Source: Anaeramoeba flamelloides (lineage: Eukaryota; Metamonada; Anaeramoebidae). From it: a DNA stretch of 64,000 bases. The notes under the pieces are model-generated. The model saw only the letters and a program-made list of their open reading frames with translations, ran no database searches and was not told the DNA's origin. Made by a program: the position numbers and the translations under genes. Below, one piece after another: positions 1-11,754 of this stretch. The DNA lies in assembly GCA_027625915.1 (NCBI GenBank), contig JANTQA010000047.1, positions 8,928,001 through 8,992,000 of the forward strand, given 5' to 3'. Each line of letters begins with the position of its first letter. The stretch's first letter is position 1.

Positions 1-1755
1 TAAAAGATTATTATTTTAGACAATTTAAGTTTGTGTGTTGGTGTGTTTTTTTTTCTTTAAATAATTATTTTTTCATATAACAATTTGATTGAGAGATTTA
101 AAAAGTAAACTTCAATTCAGAATTTTTGAAAAAAAAATCTTATTCTATAAATTCTATGGGAAATTCCAAATTAGAATCACTAAACTATTTTTCAAAAATT
201 TTGACTCACTTTATAATGTTACTGGAAGTTTTTTTGAGGGTTTATCCCTTATTCTTATCTAAAAAATATTTTCAAATTTTTGATCAGAATCATTTTTTCT
301 AATTTCTACAAAATTTTTGTTTTTCTTTTTCAATTTCTTTCAATTATACTTTTTTTTGATTTCAAATTTTTTTTGAAAAACTTTTTTTTTTTTTTTTTTA
401 TGAAAAGATCAGGTGGAAAAAAAAAAGAACTGCGAAATGACAAATAATCACTAAGAAAATTGAGACTATATAATGTCTTTTAAAATGAATTGAATTATTA
501 GCAAAAAATCTTCTTTTTAAACATTTTTTTAGTGAAAGTTCAGTAATAAAAAAATATATGTAAGGCTCATTTCAAAAACTGTGATTTACCTTTTTTTTCT
601 TTTTGATTTTATTTTTTTTAATTTTTAAAATATCAGGTTTTTATATATTTCGAATGATTTAAAAGTGAATTACAAAATCGGATTTAATTATTTGTTGTTC
701 TTGAATACTAGGGGATATATATTTTTTTTAAATTTATTATTTCAGGTGAGTAACAATTTTTGAAATGGTGTTTAGTTGGGATGTTAACAATTTTCTATAA
801 ATTACGATACTCAAAAAAAAAAAAAAAAATAATTATCAATACTAATAAATCAAGAGCTATATCAAAAATTTTGGAGAGAGACTATCAAAAAAATGTATTG
901 GTAAATTTGTTGAAATTCTATTAACAATTATTGATCGATCAAATGGTTAGATACCACCTACAAATTTGATTTGAGTTCTTCTATTTTAAAGAACTCAACT
1001 TTAATCTAATATCAATCTGGTTAAAAAAATTTTTCGATAAAATCATAAACAATTACGTAATTCAAAAAATTAAATGAAAACTCAAAAAAGAAAAGATGAA
1101 AAAATGATTTTTGGATTTTTCAAAAATCAAAATTATTTCCAATTTTTATGAAATTGTATTATTGGGATTGTTTTAACCTTTTCAACTGTATCGAAATGTT
1201 TATATTTTATTTTATAAAATATTTAGATCCTTTTTATTTCAAAAAACAAAAAAACGAGTTTAAATTAAAAATGATCTGCAGATATAAATAGCAGAATATA
1301 AAAATTTTCGCCTTGAAATTTAAAATATTTTGAAAAAGGCAAGAATGATTTCAAATAAAAAAATATTCAAACCAAAAACAATTAATTAATATGAAAAAAT
1401 ATGATACTAATATAACAAAATATATTTCATAACTTGTTATATTGTAAGAAATATTATAATTGATCAAATAAATTTACTGTTTTTTCACTTTGGATGGAAA
1501 GGATTTTTTTTTCGTATCCAAAAATGTTAATATCATGATTTTAAATTGAAATAATTATTCAAGAAGAGATTAAAATTTTTAATTATCAAAAGATAATTTT
1601 TTCAAGTGTTTTGAGTATTGTAGTGGTATACCAGTTGGGTTTATAGGAAGACAATTTTTGAATAAGAGAATGTTTGAAATTTATTTTGAAATAACAAAAA
1701 AATAAAAAAAAAAAATAAAAAAAATTGTAAAAGTAAAAGAAAATTTATAATTTAC
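1..1755. other. AT-rich DNA downstream of polycystin exon 2
   Basis: I see no open frame that I can support. The next exon of the polycystin-like gene (its extracellular domain) should lie on the minus strand here or beyond the window edge, but I could not place it. Stretches around 180-500 weakly resemble the ~550 bp repeat family E found near 34, 48 and 54 kb. Confidence 0.4.
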
Positions 1756-4700
1756 TTGATAAAATTCCTTTGTTGATCCAACTTGAAAAAAGGATTTATA
1801 AATATGTGAGTATTCATCAGGGAATTCTTCGTCAAAAAATAAATCTGTTAAACCAAATTCCATTTCCCAGCAATCTTCAACAGAACGTTGATTAAATAAA
1901 TAAATTAAAAATAAAATCAAAAACAGAATATAGATGCAAAGTTCTTTATAAAGCTTAGCACGAACTATTTTATCTTCGTAATGGCGTATTAATTCATCAA
2001 CGTCAACTTTTCTTTCGAGTAATTGTTCTTCTAAATCCCTATTCATTGCAATATATTCCCATTTTTTTTTTGGTGCATTTCTTCTTGGGTGATGTGTTCC
2101 GCCTTCGGATGTTTCTGACTTTGGGAAGGAGATATAAAATAATGTTAAATATTAAGGAAAGTTAATGGGAGAATTCGAAAATTTCTCTAAAGAGCTAAAA
2201 AAAAAAAATTTGTTTTTTTTAATTTTTTATCTCCGTAAATATTCTGATCTTGATAATATCGATAATCAAAGCGAAAGACAAGAAAAAATTTTTTTTTTTT
2301 TTTTTAATTTTTTGATGATTTGTTAAAAATATTGAACAGTATAAGACTTTGAATTGATCAACACTGGGGAGGTAGAAAATTTCTCAGAATTTTAAAAAAT
2401 AGCTTTGGTAAATAAATCTGTTCATTTTTAATATATTTCTTTTGCTACAATTTCAGTATTTTTTATTTTTTCTAATTTTCAGCTAATCAACACTAAAAAT
2501 AATTTTAGCTCTGGTTTGATTATTAAAAAATGAATGCGAATTGTTGATCAGCATTACAAAAAATCTCTTGACTTTTACAAAGCTTTTCACTTTAACAACA
2601 CTTTCCCCCTTTAAAAGTGTTGAAAAGTCTTTGAAAGGTTTGTAAATTGTCTTAAAATGTTTGAAAGTTTGAAAAGACTTGAGGCTTTTATAAAAGTCAT
2701 GAGATTTTTTGTAGTGAATAAACTAATAAAGAAAAAAAATATCAAAGATGATTGACCCAAACAATTTGAATTTAATTTGGGAAAGCATGAATAAAAGCCT
2801 ACTTAATTTGGAATTGAATTAAGAGTACAGAAAACAATTTGAATTTAACAAAGTTTAAAAAGTTTAGGTAATCTGTTTTTTGATCATAAGAGAAGATCTT
2901 GAAATAGATTTGCATTGAAAAACGAAATGTATTGAAATACTAAAATTTTAAGAAAGGTTGGTATTTATTTTTATGAAAAAAACTATTTTAACAATTTCAA
3001 ATTCTAAAGAATAAAAACGTTATTTTGTTTGGAGTGGGACTTGAAAATAGTATTTAATTGATTTTTTTGAAGGGAAATTTTCTTTTAAAAATTAAATCTT
3101 TGATAAACATTGGGGATTTGGTACTAATTTTCATTAATGAGATTTACTTTTTGGGATTGTTCATTAGTAATTGAGTTTGAAAAATTACAAATATACTTTG
3201 TAAAGATAATCATTTATAACTTGAATGATTGGTAGTAGTTAGATTTTATCTTTTTTTGATTGAAAAAAAAAAAAAAAGACAAAATACATTCCTAAACTCA
3301 TAGAAAGAATTGTTTAATTTCCCTTTTGGTTTTAAACTGTTTTGTTTTGGCGATGTGTATTTCACTCAGTATATAGTAAAGAAGAAGTTGTGTTTTTTCA
3401 GTCAAGAATTTGCTATTAAATTTATTTTTTTTTAAAAAAATAAAATTGTTTTATTACTCTTACAATTCTCAAGAAAAACAAACAAATTCAGCCCTCTTTT
3501 TGACTGACCTTTAAATTAATTTGATTTTAGCAACCAAAAAATAATAAAACATTGAAAATATTTTTATTTTTTTCAATTTTCAGTAAAGAATTCTGGATGT
3601 TTTATTAAACTCAATTAGTGAATCAAGAGTTGAGTTAAACTGTTTTTTAATCAAATCTAGATGTTTGTATTAATTAAAACAAATTCTTTAAAAAAAAAAA
3701 ATTGTATTCTCTGTATATTAAGGTATACAATGAGAAAAAAAAAAAAAAAAAAAAAAAATTCATTTAATTATTTTGAGTATTTTTTTATTGCCAAACTTTT
3801 TTGTTTTTGTGTCTTATTTTCATTTTATATTTTACTTTTTAAGTCGGGACTGCAAATTCCAATTGAAGAGAAAAATTAAAGTTCTTTCAACTTTATCTTT
3901 TTCAAAATTTCTACTATTCATGTTGAGGTTAATTTTGTACATTAAGAATATTTTTACCAAGATTTCATGACAAGGGATAATAACCATTGGATTTATTTAT
4001 AGGAAACTTTTTGTGGAATATGTTTAAAATTTATTTGTTGTTACTATTACTTTTTTCAAAAAAAAAAGCATCAATATTTCATTGTTTATTTTTAGAAGTT
4101 TAACATACGATACATATCAGTTTGTTTTGAATTAAAAGTAAAGTAACCATAATTGAAGATGTAAATTTTTTTTTCGATTTCAAAAAGAAAATTTACTCCT
4201 TAATGGTCCTTCCCTTAAAGCCAAAAAGTTCACTATTTAGTTGCTGTAATTATTTTATTTCTTTTGATCATTGTAGAAAATTATTTTCTATTATTGCTGG
4301 ATATATTAATTCCAAAATATTTACTTGTTTAACACAATTTGGTTTCGAATCAAAAGTGATAACTAATTTCGAAAAAAAAATACAAGAAATGTTTCTTAAA
4401 TTTTACTTTTTAAACTTTGTTTCTTTATTTATTTTGTTTGATTTATTTCTTTTTAAATTTGTTTTTATTTTGATCTTTTTTTTTTTTCTTTTGAAACAAT
4501 GATAATTTTTAATTAAATTGTCACTTTTTCCCCATATCATACATCGGAATTCCAATTGTTGATTCAATTATAAATCTACGACTTATATTTATTATTGATT
4601 TTTTTATCATTCAAGTAAAAAATTCTTAAATTCTATAAAAAAAATGTGTGCAAAAAGTTTTTACTCCATTTTTTTTTCCCCTTTTATGTTTAAAAAAAAA

Positions 4701-7700
4701 AATGTATATTATTATTGAGAAAGAAGTGTAAATTACACTCTAAATGCCCTTATAGTTAAAATTCGTTTTTAGGAATTTAAGAATAAAATCATATATTTTT
4801 CAATTATTATTTAACAAAAATAATTACAAACTATCAGAGTTTTAAAATATTTCATTAAAGTTTAATATTTTAATTTATTTAGAAATATTAATCTATCATT
4901 TGTAGAGTAAGGGCATGTCCATAAAAAGTGATCAATATTTTGTATTATTACTTTATGTTCATAATTTAAACATAAATTACAAGATTTATTTGAATTTTTT
5001 TTTTCATTACATAGTGATATCTATTTAAGCGGTTAATAGATGATCTGCATTTTAAAATTGTTGTGCTTGAAGGATAGCTTAAATATTTTTAAGAAAAAAA
5101 TATTATTTTTTGGTTTTTAATTATTGTGAAATATTTTTGTAGAGTGTCGTCTAGAGTGCTGTAAAGTAACGTAGAGTGCTATAGAGTGCCTAGCTTTTTT
5201 TTAATTTTAGAAATAAATAGAAAATTTCAAAAATTTTCTTTTTATTTCTCAAATTAAAAAAAAGCTTCCGGCGATTTTCCAGAATTCAAAAGAATTGAGT
5301 AAAATCTTTGATTTTTCTCAATTCTTTTAAATTTTGGAAAACCTAACGACACTTCCAGCTGGTAGAATTCAACAACTCATTATAATTATAATTTTCTTTT
5401 TTAAGAAGTTTTAAACTCTCCGAGTTCCAATTAATTTTATTGTTTATTCTTTGATTAAATTTTATTAATTTTTCTAAATATCAGGCGAAGAGAGAAATTA
5501 TTTAATTTTTTTTTTGAATTTAAATTTCTTTTTATTAATAGAAATTACCAAATTTTCAAATTTAAATTCAGTTTTATGAAATAAGAATCAGTTTGTTTTG
5601 GTTTATTTTGCATATTTCAGTAATACATGTGTTAATCCAAGAATTTTTATAATTTAAAGTCGTTATTTCATAATTAAAAATTTCTAATCCATATTTATAA
5701 TTGACTTAATATAAAAGATTTAAAGAATCAAATTTTCAAATTATTTGTTAATAAATTATTATTAAATAGTTGTTGATAGTTGTTTTATTTTTTTTTTAGA
5801 TTTTTTTAGAATATAGACTAAATGTGATATTTTTTTTCAAGTAAATACCTCAATATTTAATCTTTGCTACATCTTGTGTGAAATTTCTGTTTTGTTTTTA
5901 TTAGGTTTTAATCCAAATTGTATTATTATTTTATAGATTAAAATTACTTTTTTGTTTAATTGATTTTCATTCCTATTTATTATGAAAATTAAATCATCTG
6001 CAAAAATTTGACAATGATTTGTTAAATGGTATTATTTTTAAAAAATATAAAAAGTTTACTTCTCTTGAAAACAAAAGCAATCAAAAAAGAGTTTTTAATA
6101 AAGTTCTATTGATAATTCTAATTAAGTTTATCGAGTCTTATAGATCTATTTCAAGCTTGTTTGATACATTTTTATTTTTTTTTAAATGACTCTATTCTGT
6201 GATAATTTTTTTTTCAAATTTCATAAAGTTTAAAAAGGGCTAATAAATTTTAAAATTGTGCAATATTTCTAGTTTGCTTTATCAAGAATATTTATTGTTT
6301 TCGAATTGATTATAAAATAATTACCTATCGGTTGGATAAAGTCATTTTCAAAAAGTTGGTCAAAAAAAGTTTTTAATATAGTAGTAAAAGCAGCACTATT
6401 TAAGCATGTTAACTGTTTTAAAGACAACTTTTAAAACTTCTGGTAACAATTTTTCAAAAATCGCGCTTTGGTATTTGAAATTTAAATAGGATAAAATTTC
6501 AGCTGATTATTTTCATAGCCCATCAAAATATAGAAAAATCAAAATTAACACCAAAAAGTGAAAAAATTGCATCAAAAAGTAAAAAAAAAGTAACAAAAAC
6601 AAAAACGTGTATCATAATTTGAGTTATTTTTCAAGCCATCCAAATGATTATTTAGCTTAAAATAATAGGTGAAAATTGTTTAAATTTGAACATATTTTGT
6701 AAAAAAATATTTTCTGTAATTTAAGACTTCAAATTTATAGAAAATATAAAAATCTTGGATGTTTTAGTCTTTTCGTTTGAATAACGCCAGTCATGTGTTG
6801 AAACTTTATTATTTGAGTTTATTGTTTGTGTTCTTTAGAATCTATTACCATTATTTGATTTAAAAAACACAAAAAATGGAGAAATTCAATCAAATAATAT
6901 TTTTTACCCTCTGAAAGTTCTTTTAAAAGCCAATTAGATGAAACTTATCAAAGTTAAAGAATTATCTAAACATCAAAATGAGATCTTTTGAAAAAAGTGT
7001 TAATTTTTACACTTTTGTTAAAAATTCAATATTTGGTTACATTCTTTGAGTTTATCAATTTGGTGTTCAAAAGTCTACTTTCAATTAAATTCAAATAATT
7101 AAATTAAATTTACAATTTTTGAAAAATATCCTAACCGGTACTATTAAGAATTTGGTTTCTCAAGGGAGCAATTCTCCATAAAAAAAAAAAAAAAAAATTT
7201 ACTTTTTGATTTATTTATTTTTTGTGGCCGCGATTGAATTGAAGCCTATTGCCCTTATATGAAAGAATTTTTTTGAAAACTTGATCGTTGGTTTATATAT
7301 GTCTTTGTAATTTATTTAAGCTCATAGAACGAAAGTATTTTTCTCTTTTATTATTATTTCAATAATTTTTTAAGTTTGATATTTTTTTCCAGTTTTCTAT
7401 TTTTTTCTTGAAATTTCTTTTGTTGAGTTTTTGGAGGTTTTAGGTATTCAAGTTTGAAAAAGTCTTTAAACCACCCTGTCCCCACTTTGTTATATGCCGG
7501 AAATCCTCATAATATATCTTTAAACCACTCTGCCCTCGCTTTTTTGTAGGTTGGGCATTTCCATAACATAAAAATTTACTTTTTTAGCGTTAATTTTTAC
7601 AATGTGGAACTGGTTCTGATTATCTTTATTCAAATACTTCAATCTGACTTTGATTTCGTTTTCTGAGTTTAGCCAATATATGGAAATACAAAAAAACTAA

Positions 7701-8520
7701 AAAAAACATAAAACAAATAAACAGATATCACTAATTACAATGATTTTCCTTGAAAACTGTTTTGGTAAAAGAAAAATAGGAAAATTGAGTGAAAATTTTT
7801 TCCTGTTTTTGATTCAAATTACAATAACGAATAAATGAAAAAAACAATCGCTCAATTGGTTTTTTCTTTGACAATTTTATTTCAATAATTCCCTGGAATA
7901 AAGCAAGGCAGTGAGCAAAGATCGTTTTGAAAATTGTTTTTGGTTTTTCGGATCTTGAAATCTTTTTTTTCTTTTTTTTTTTTAAAAACTACAATCAGAC
8001 AAAAAGTGTTGCAAGAGTTTGTCAGCAAAATTAGGGGTGTTTGTAAGTGCAAATTTAATCTTGTTTTTGTTTATTTTCTTTCACTTGATAAAAAACGAAA
8101 TTGTTTTAATTCTTGCACAGCAAAGACAAAAAATAAAAAAACTTTTTTCTGAAATGGATTCTTTTTTTAAATAAGGACTTAGATCGAGATTTTTGTAATT
8201 TTAGCTTTGTTCGTTGTTTCCAAAAACCAAAAACAATTGTGTGTTTGAAACAAAAAAAAAAAATTATTTATTTAGGAGATAAAAAACAAAAAAAAAAAAA
8301 TAAAAATAAAAAAAGGAAAGATCAAGATACTTACAGCAAGCTGATCAGACTGGGTGTCTGAACTAATGTCATTTTCTTTTTTGTCTAACCATCCTAAAGA
8401 AATTTCTTCTTTCTTATTATTCGCAATGTTATTAAAAAGATTTAACACAACACCTGATCCTTTATAGACTCTATTCGCATTTTGAAGATTTAATTCTCTG
8501 AGAGTTATTAGTTTGGTCAT
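1756..8520 (-). CDS. polycystin (PKD2/TRPP)-like channel, N-terminal two exons, incomplete
   Basis: Proposed start of a polycystin-type cation channel. Exon 2 (2118 to 1756, 121 codons) holds a basic stretch, a charged helix, the first transmembrane segment (LYKELCIYILFLILFLIYLF) and then an extracellular start with FGLTDLFF and a Phe/Tyr-rich end. This follows the TM1 region of PKD2 and PKD2L1, where a REL(V)xYxxFL helix is followed by xxLFL. Its donor reads CAA|GTAAAT. Exon 1 (8520 to 8335, 62 codons) starts at ATG (MTKLITLREL) and ends GCT|GTAAGT. Joining it to exon 2 at AAAG|TCA keeps phase 0 across a 6216-base intron and gives a hydrophilic N-terminus, usual for the family. The TOP domain, pore and TM2-6 are not seen in the window. 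The family match of exon 2 is fairly secure; the link to exon 1 is inference from phase alone, and exon 1 could belong to another gene. Confidence 0.5.
2555..2713. mobile_element. MITE family M, TA-flanked
   Basis: Inverted ends CAAAAAATCTCTTGAC and its complement GTCATGAGATTTTTTG are each bordered by TA, as in Tc1/mariner insertions. The length is 159 bp with no coding capacity. A degraded relative lies near 24560-24710 inside element L. Confidence 0.7.
4740..6500 (-). mobile_element. decayed LINE (non-LTR retrotransposon)
   Basis: On the minus strand several conserved landmarks of a LINE reverse transcriptase appear in the right order. A strand-turn motif INRTLL lies near 6100, followed by CQIFADDLIFI (the FADD catalytic codons at 6004-5993) and then FGLKPNKNKTE, the usual Lys-Thr motif after it. 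YGLEIFNYEI lies near 5700. Near 4980-4910 comes a C-terminal zinc knuckle, CNLC then H then C, in the spacing CxxC-H-C typical of LINE C-termini. The frame is broken repeatedly and no 5' part, endonuclease or poly(A) tail was recognised. Repeat Q1 (5138-5370) sits between the reverse transcriptase and the knuckle and looks like a later insertion. It lies inside the proposed polycystin intron. Confidence 0.68.
5138..5370. repeat. repeat Q1: 10-bp iterations plus hairpins
   Basis: Begins with about five degenerate direct repeats of TAGAGTGC-type 10-11-mers (5145-5192). Two imperfect palindromes follow: one around AGAAATAAATAGAAAATTT, one around CCAGAATTCAAAAGAATTG, the latter ending in CCTAACGAC. 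The same modules recur at 50612-51320 and 55340-55690. Confidence 0.6.
7461..7572. repeat. two-unit direct repeat, GC-richer than surroundings
   Basis: Two adjacent units of about 55 bp share CTTTAAACCAC, CTGnCC, a T-rich middle and nnGGnCATTTCCATAA/nCCTCATAAT-like ends. No reading frame is kept. Origin unknown; it may be a remnant of a repeat unit or a gene. Confidence 0.45.
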
Positions 8521-9390
8521 TTCAAAACGAAATAAAAAATTTGGTCTCTCAAAAAAAAAATAACAAAAAATAATTATTTTAGAAAAAAAATTGTTCGATT
8601 TCAATTTCCTTCATGAAATTTAGATTTAATTGGATTTCCAAAATTTAGATCAGAACCAATAAATGTTATTTGAAAGCGAGTGTCTGAGTCACAGAAAACA
8701 AAAGTTTTGAAAATAAGAAGATTTGATAGAATTAGATTATAAAATATTTCTGTTTACTCAAAAAACACAACCAAAAACTAATTATTTTGATTAACAGAAG
8801 GTAATTTTCTTGATTTGTTGTCTGTTGTTCCTTTAATAAAACTGATTATTCAAATCAATGAATAATTTTAATTCTGCATCGAATTTAGTCTTTTCTTTTA
8901 CTGGTAAACCAATTTCTGGAAAGGAAATTTTTTTAGTAAAGTTCTATTGGTCATTAGTGAAGAACGTTATGGATCTCTTGTTTTTCAGTAACCTCTAATC
9001 CTTTTAACTGAACCAATCCGAAAAACAAAATTTAGTTGAATTATCTATTTTATGTCCAATCTCAAAATAGAAATAGACTTTGTTATAAAACCCTAACAAG
9101 TCAAGAAATGTCAATAACTTATCAGAGTCAAACTGAGTTCATTTTTTTTAAGGAAAATGTTCTTTGCTTATGTACCATGTAAAAAAGAAATTAATGCTAA
9201 TGTGTGTAGGAGGATCTGGAAATTCTCAATTAGAACAGTCATGTTTTCAATTTATCTTTGTAATTCTTCCTTTTTTCTTCTTTCTTCTTTTTGTGTGTAA
9301 TTTTTATTGTTTTCCAATCCTCTTTTTTTAATCTTGCCTTGCGATCTTTTTTTTTTTCAACTTCTTCTTCTTCTTGTGGATGACCATTGT
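8521..9390. other. region upstream of polycystin exon 1
   Basis: No gene or repeat that I can support. If exon 1 is real, its promoter should lie here. No motif stands out beyond AT-richness and poly-T runs. Confidence 0.35.
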
Positions 9391-9570
9391 TTATTGAATC
9401 AAATTATAAAACAATAAAATTGAAGTAAACAAGACACACAATTTTAGTGCAACACCAGATGTCAAATTACTGGAAATATAACTTTCTGGTTCTGGGATAC
9501 TTGTGGACAAAAATTGAAAATTGACAACTATTTGACCACTGAACATGAACATATTTTTAAAAATGTTCCA
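9391..9570 (-). CDS. possible terminal exon with hydrophobic C-terminus
   Basis: A short open frame, less AT-rich than its surroundings, reads from an acceptor-like TTAGTAG through SGQIVVNFQFL and IPEPESYISSNLTSG into a hydrophobic tail (VALKLCVLFTSILLFYNLIQ) and a TAA stop. Such a tail after a small-residue/Ser-rich stretch is what a GPI-attachment signal or a C-terminal membrane anchor looks like. I cannot identify the upstream exons and do not recognise the family, so this could be a remnant or chance. Confidence 0.25.
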   Translation of the reverse strand, partial: WNIFKNMFMFSGQIVVNFQFLSTSIPEPESYISSNLTSGVALKLCVLFTSILLFYNLIQ

Positions 9571-9652
9571 CTACTAATTTGTGTGATTGGAATTTCTTCA
9601 AATGAGTAGAAACAAGCAAATTTCTTATCTTTTCAATTGTTAATTTAAATTG

Positions 9653-10063
9653 TTAAGGGACTAGTCTCTATTATTTTAAATTTTGAACAATTTCTAAATA
9701 CTATTTGGAGGAAAATAAAGGGAACAAAATTTTCCTTCAACTTTCCAGAATCAAAAGATTTTAAAAATCATATAACCTTTAAAATTTTTAATTAACATAA
9801 ATGAAGACTAAACTATCATTTTCCCTTTTAGAATTTAGGGCTTTGTTTGAGGATTATTAATACCTGAGAATATGTGTTTTTTTTACGATCACTGAATGAA
9901 AATTTTGATCTTTTTATTTTGCAATTAACAGTTTGGATTCTCTAGATAGAAATATTTTTAATATTGAAAATAAACAGGGTCTTTCAAATCTAAGTAATTG
10001 GTAAAAAATTTTCACAATCTCTATAAAATTTAGGCAAAAAAAATTCATAGAGATTAGTCCCAA
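9653..10063. mobile_element. MITE family B copy 1 (TTAAGGG ends), enlarged
   Basis: Starts TTAAGGGACTAGTCTC and ends GAGATTAGTCCC, with the family core (TAATATTGAAAATAAACAGG) near 9958. At 411 bp it is more than twice the usual ~175 bp because of about 230 bp of extra interior sequence. Confidence 0.7.
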
Positions 10064-10249
10064 AAATAAAAAGATTTTTACAAAGCCAAAACTCTAAGGT
10101 TGAAGTTTTGGTTACCAAACTGATCTATTTCAATCTATTTACCCCTTCGGCGTATACCTTTGAAATATTGTGGTTTACACTCTGTGGAAGTAGCTGTGCT
10201 GCTAAATTCTAAAAAGTTTTAAAAATTTTTTTTGTTCAGTTCCTTATTT

Positions 10250-10372
10250 ATAAATCTGATAAAACTCAACTTTCCAAAGAATTTCATTTCAAAGAAAATA
10301 TTTACAAAAATCAACCAATTTACACATTTTCTTTACATTTAAAGCAATAAAATTCAATAAAAGACTTGTAAA
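10250..10372. repeat. partial copy of repeat family G
   Basis: Shares the segment around CAACCAATTT and TTTACATTTAAAGCAATAAA with the better-preserved copies at 45582-45812 and 46389-47100, but lacks a clear right end. Confidence 0.45.
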
Positions 10373-10401
10373 TTATTTTTATTGATAGCTCGGATAACAA
10401 C

Positions 10402-11737
10402 ACAGGTAGGAAGTTTTTGTAAACGAAAAAACTAAAAAAAAAAAACCAGGTTGTCACGCGTTGCGGCCGCGTTGACTAATGAGTTTTTTCGAAAAAAACG
10501 TGTTTTAGTTCTTGATTTTTTTGAAAAAAAGTGGATAGTTTCCTTTTAAACGGAAAAACGGAAAAACGGAAAATCAGAAAAACTCTTAATAAAAAAAAAA
10601 CCAGTTTTTAATGAAAATTTTTTTATTTAAAATTATTTATAAATCTAAATTTAATTTTGAAATAATAAAAAAATATTAAAAAAATTGTTAAAAAATAGTA
10701 AATTAAAAATAAAAATCATTAATTTTAAGATCAATCACAAAAATAAACAAAAAGTAAAAACTAAAAGTCAAAACAAAAAAAATATTAAATTATGATGAAA
10801 AAAAAAATAAACTTATCAGATTCTTTGATTTAACTATAGGCGTTACTGGGTTGAAATTTTCTCTTCATTATTTAATTAATTTACCTAGCCACATTAATTC
10901 AATAAATATTATGATAAAATGAGTGTATGTGTTACAGAAATAATATTTAATTATTTTAAAACCAAAGTAGTGAAGGAAAGGAATTATTACTTAAGAACGG
11001 TACAATCGGAATTTTTTTTCACAATGATACAAACAACTTTTGTTTTACATTTCTAAACCAATATTTTTGGCCAAAAAATCAATAAAATAATCATTTTAAA
11101 AAAATTTTGTAAAAAGTAAATTAGAAAAAATGAATTTATTTTTTTTAACAAAAAAACAAAACAGTATTTAAAAGAAAATTACCACTTAGAAATAAAGACT
11201 GGGGATATTTAAGTCGATAAAAAAATTTTTAGCTCTAAATTCATTCACAAATAAAATTTTTAATTTTTATTGTCTTGCCCATAATATGAAATAGAATCAT
11301 CTAATAAAAAAATTACTGATCACATTCTCCAAGTTTTAAATTTTGAAAAAAATTTTTAAAAGTCTATAATTTTAAAAGATCATTTTTTGTGATCAATAAA
11401 AAATATTATTAAGAGAAAATAGTGTTATTTTCCAATTCAAAAACATGTGATCTGATCTAATTTGGAATTGGTAAAAAAGTGAAAATTACTCTTTCTTTTC
11501 TTCCAATTTTAATAAAGTTTTTTTTTTCATAAGTTTATATTTTTTTTCATCAACGTTTAAAGAGTTTAGATTTTTCAAAAGCTTTAAACACAAAAACACT
11601 TTTTGATTTTTTGGCGTTTTTAAAATCAAAAATAAAACTCTTTTAACGAGTTTTAAACAAAAAAACTTCCAAACAAACGGAAAAACGCGAATTTCCGTTG
11701 AATTTACCTTGTTTAAACGATATTCGATCCAACATGT
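10402..11737. mobile_element. DNA transposon family I, copy 1 (~1.3 kb, no transposase)
   Basis: The left end ACAGGTAGGAAGTTTTTG is followed by a strikingly GC-rich subterminal motif (TCACGCGTTGCGGCCGCG, 10455-10472). The right end is a diverged complement of the same terminus, preceded by a CGTTTAAAC block and a second GC-richer motif near 11690. The interior matches the inverted interior of the copy at 15834-17569. The open frame at 11486-11743 (minus) is part of the right arm and shows no protein family. This is a non-autonomous element of unknown superfamily; a hAT- or CACTA-like origin is possible but the target-site duplication is unclear. Confidence 0.65.
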
Positions 11738-11754
11738 ATGCATTTTAAATAATA

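Larger units (their letters stand above)
2119..8334 (-). other. proposed 6.2 kb intron of the polycystin-like gene
   Basis: It contains a 159 bp MITE (2555-2713), a decayed LINE (about 4740-6500) interrupted by a copy of the 10-bp-iterated hairpin repeat (5138-5370), an H-family-like end near 6465-6520, and a duplicated GC-richer block (7461-7572). The rest is featureless AT-rich DNA. A plus-strand open frame at 4203-4502 is not convincing. Confidence 0.4.

Noticed and set aside
4203-4502. Plus-strand frame of 99 codons starting with ATG
   Set aside because: Ends in a long Phe/Leu-only low-complexity run and shows no domain or splice context; such frames arise by chance in this composition.
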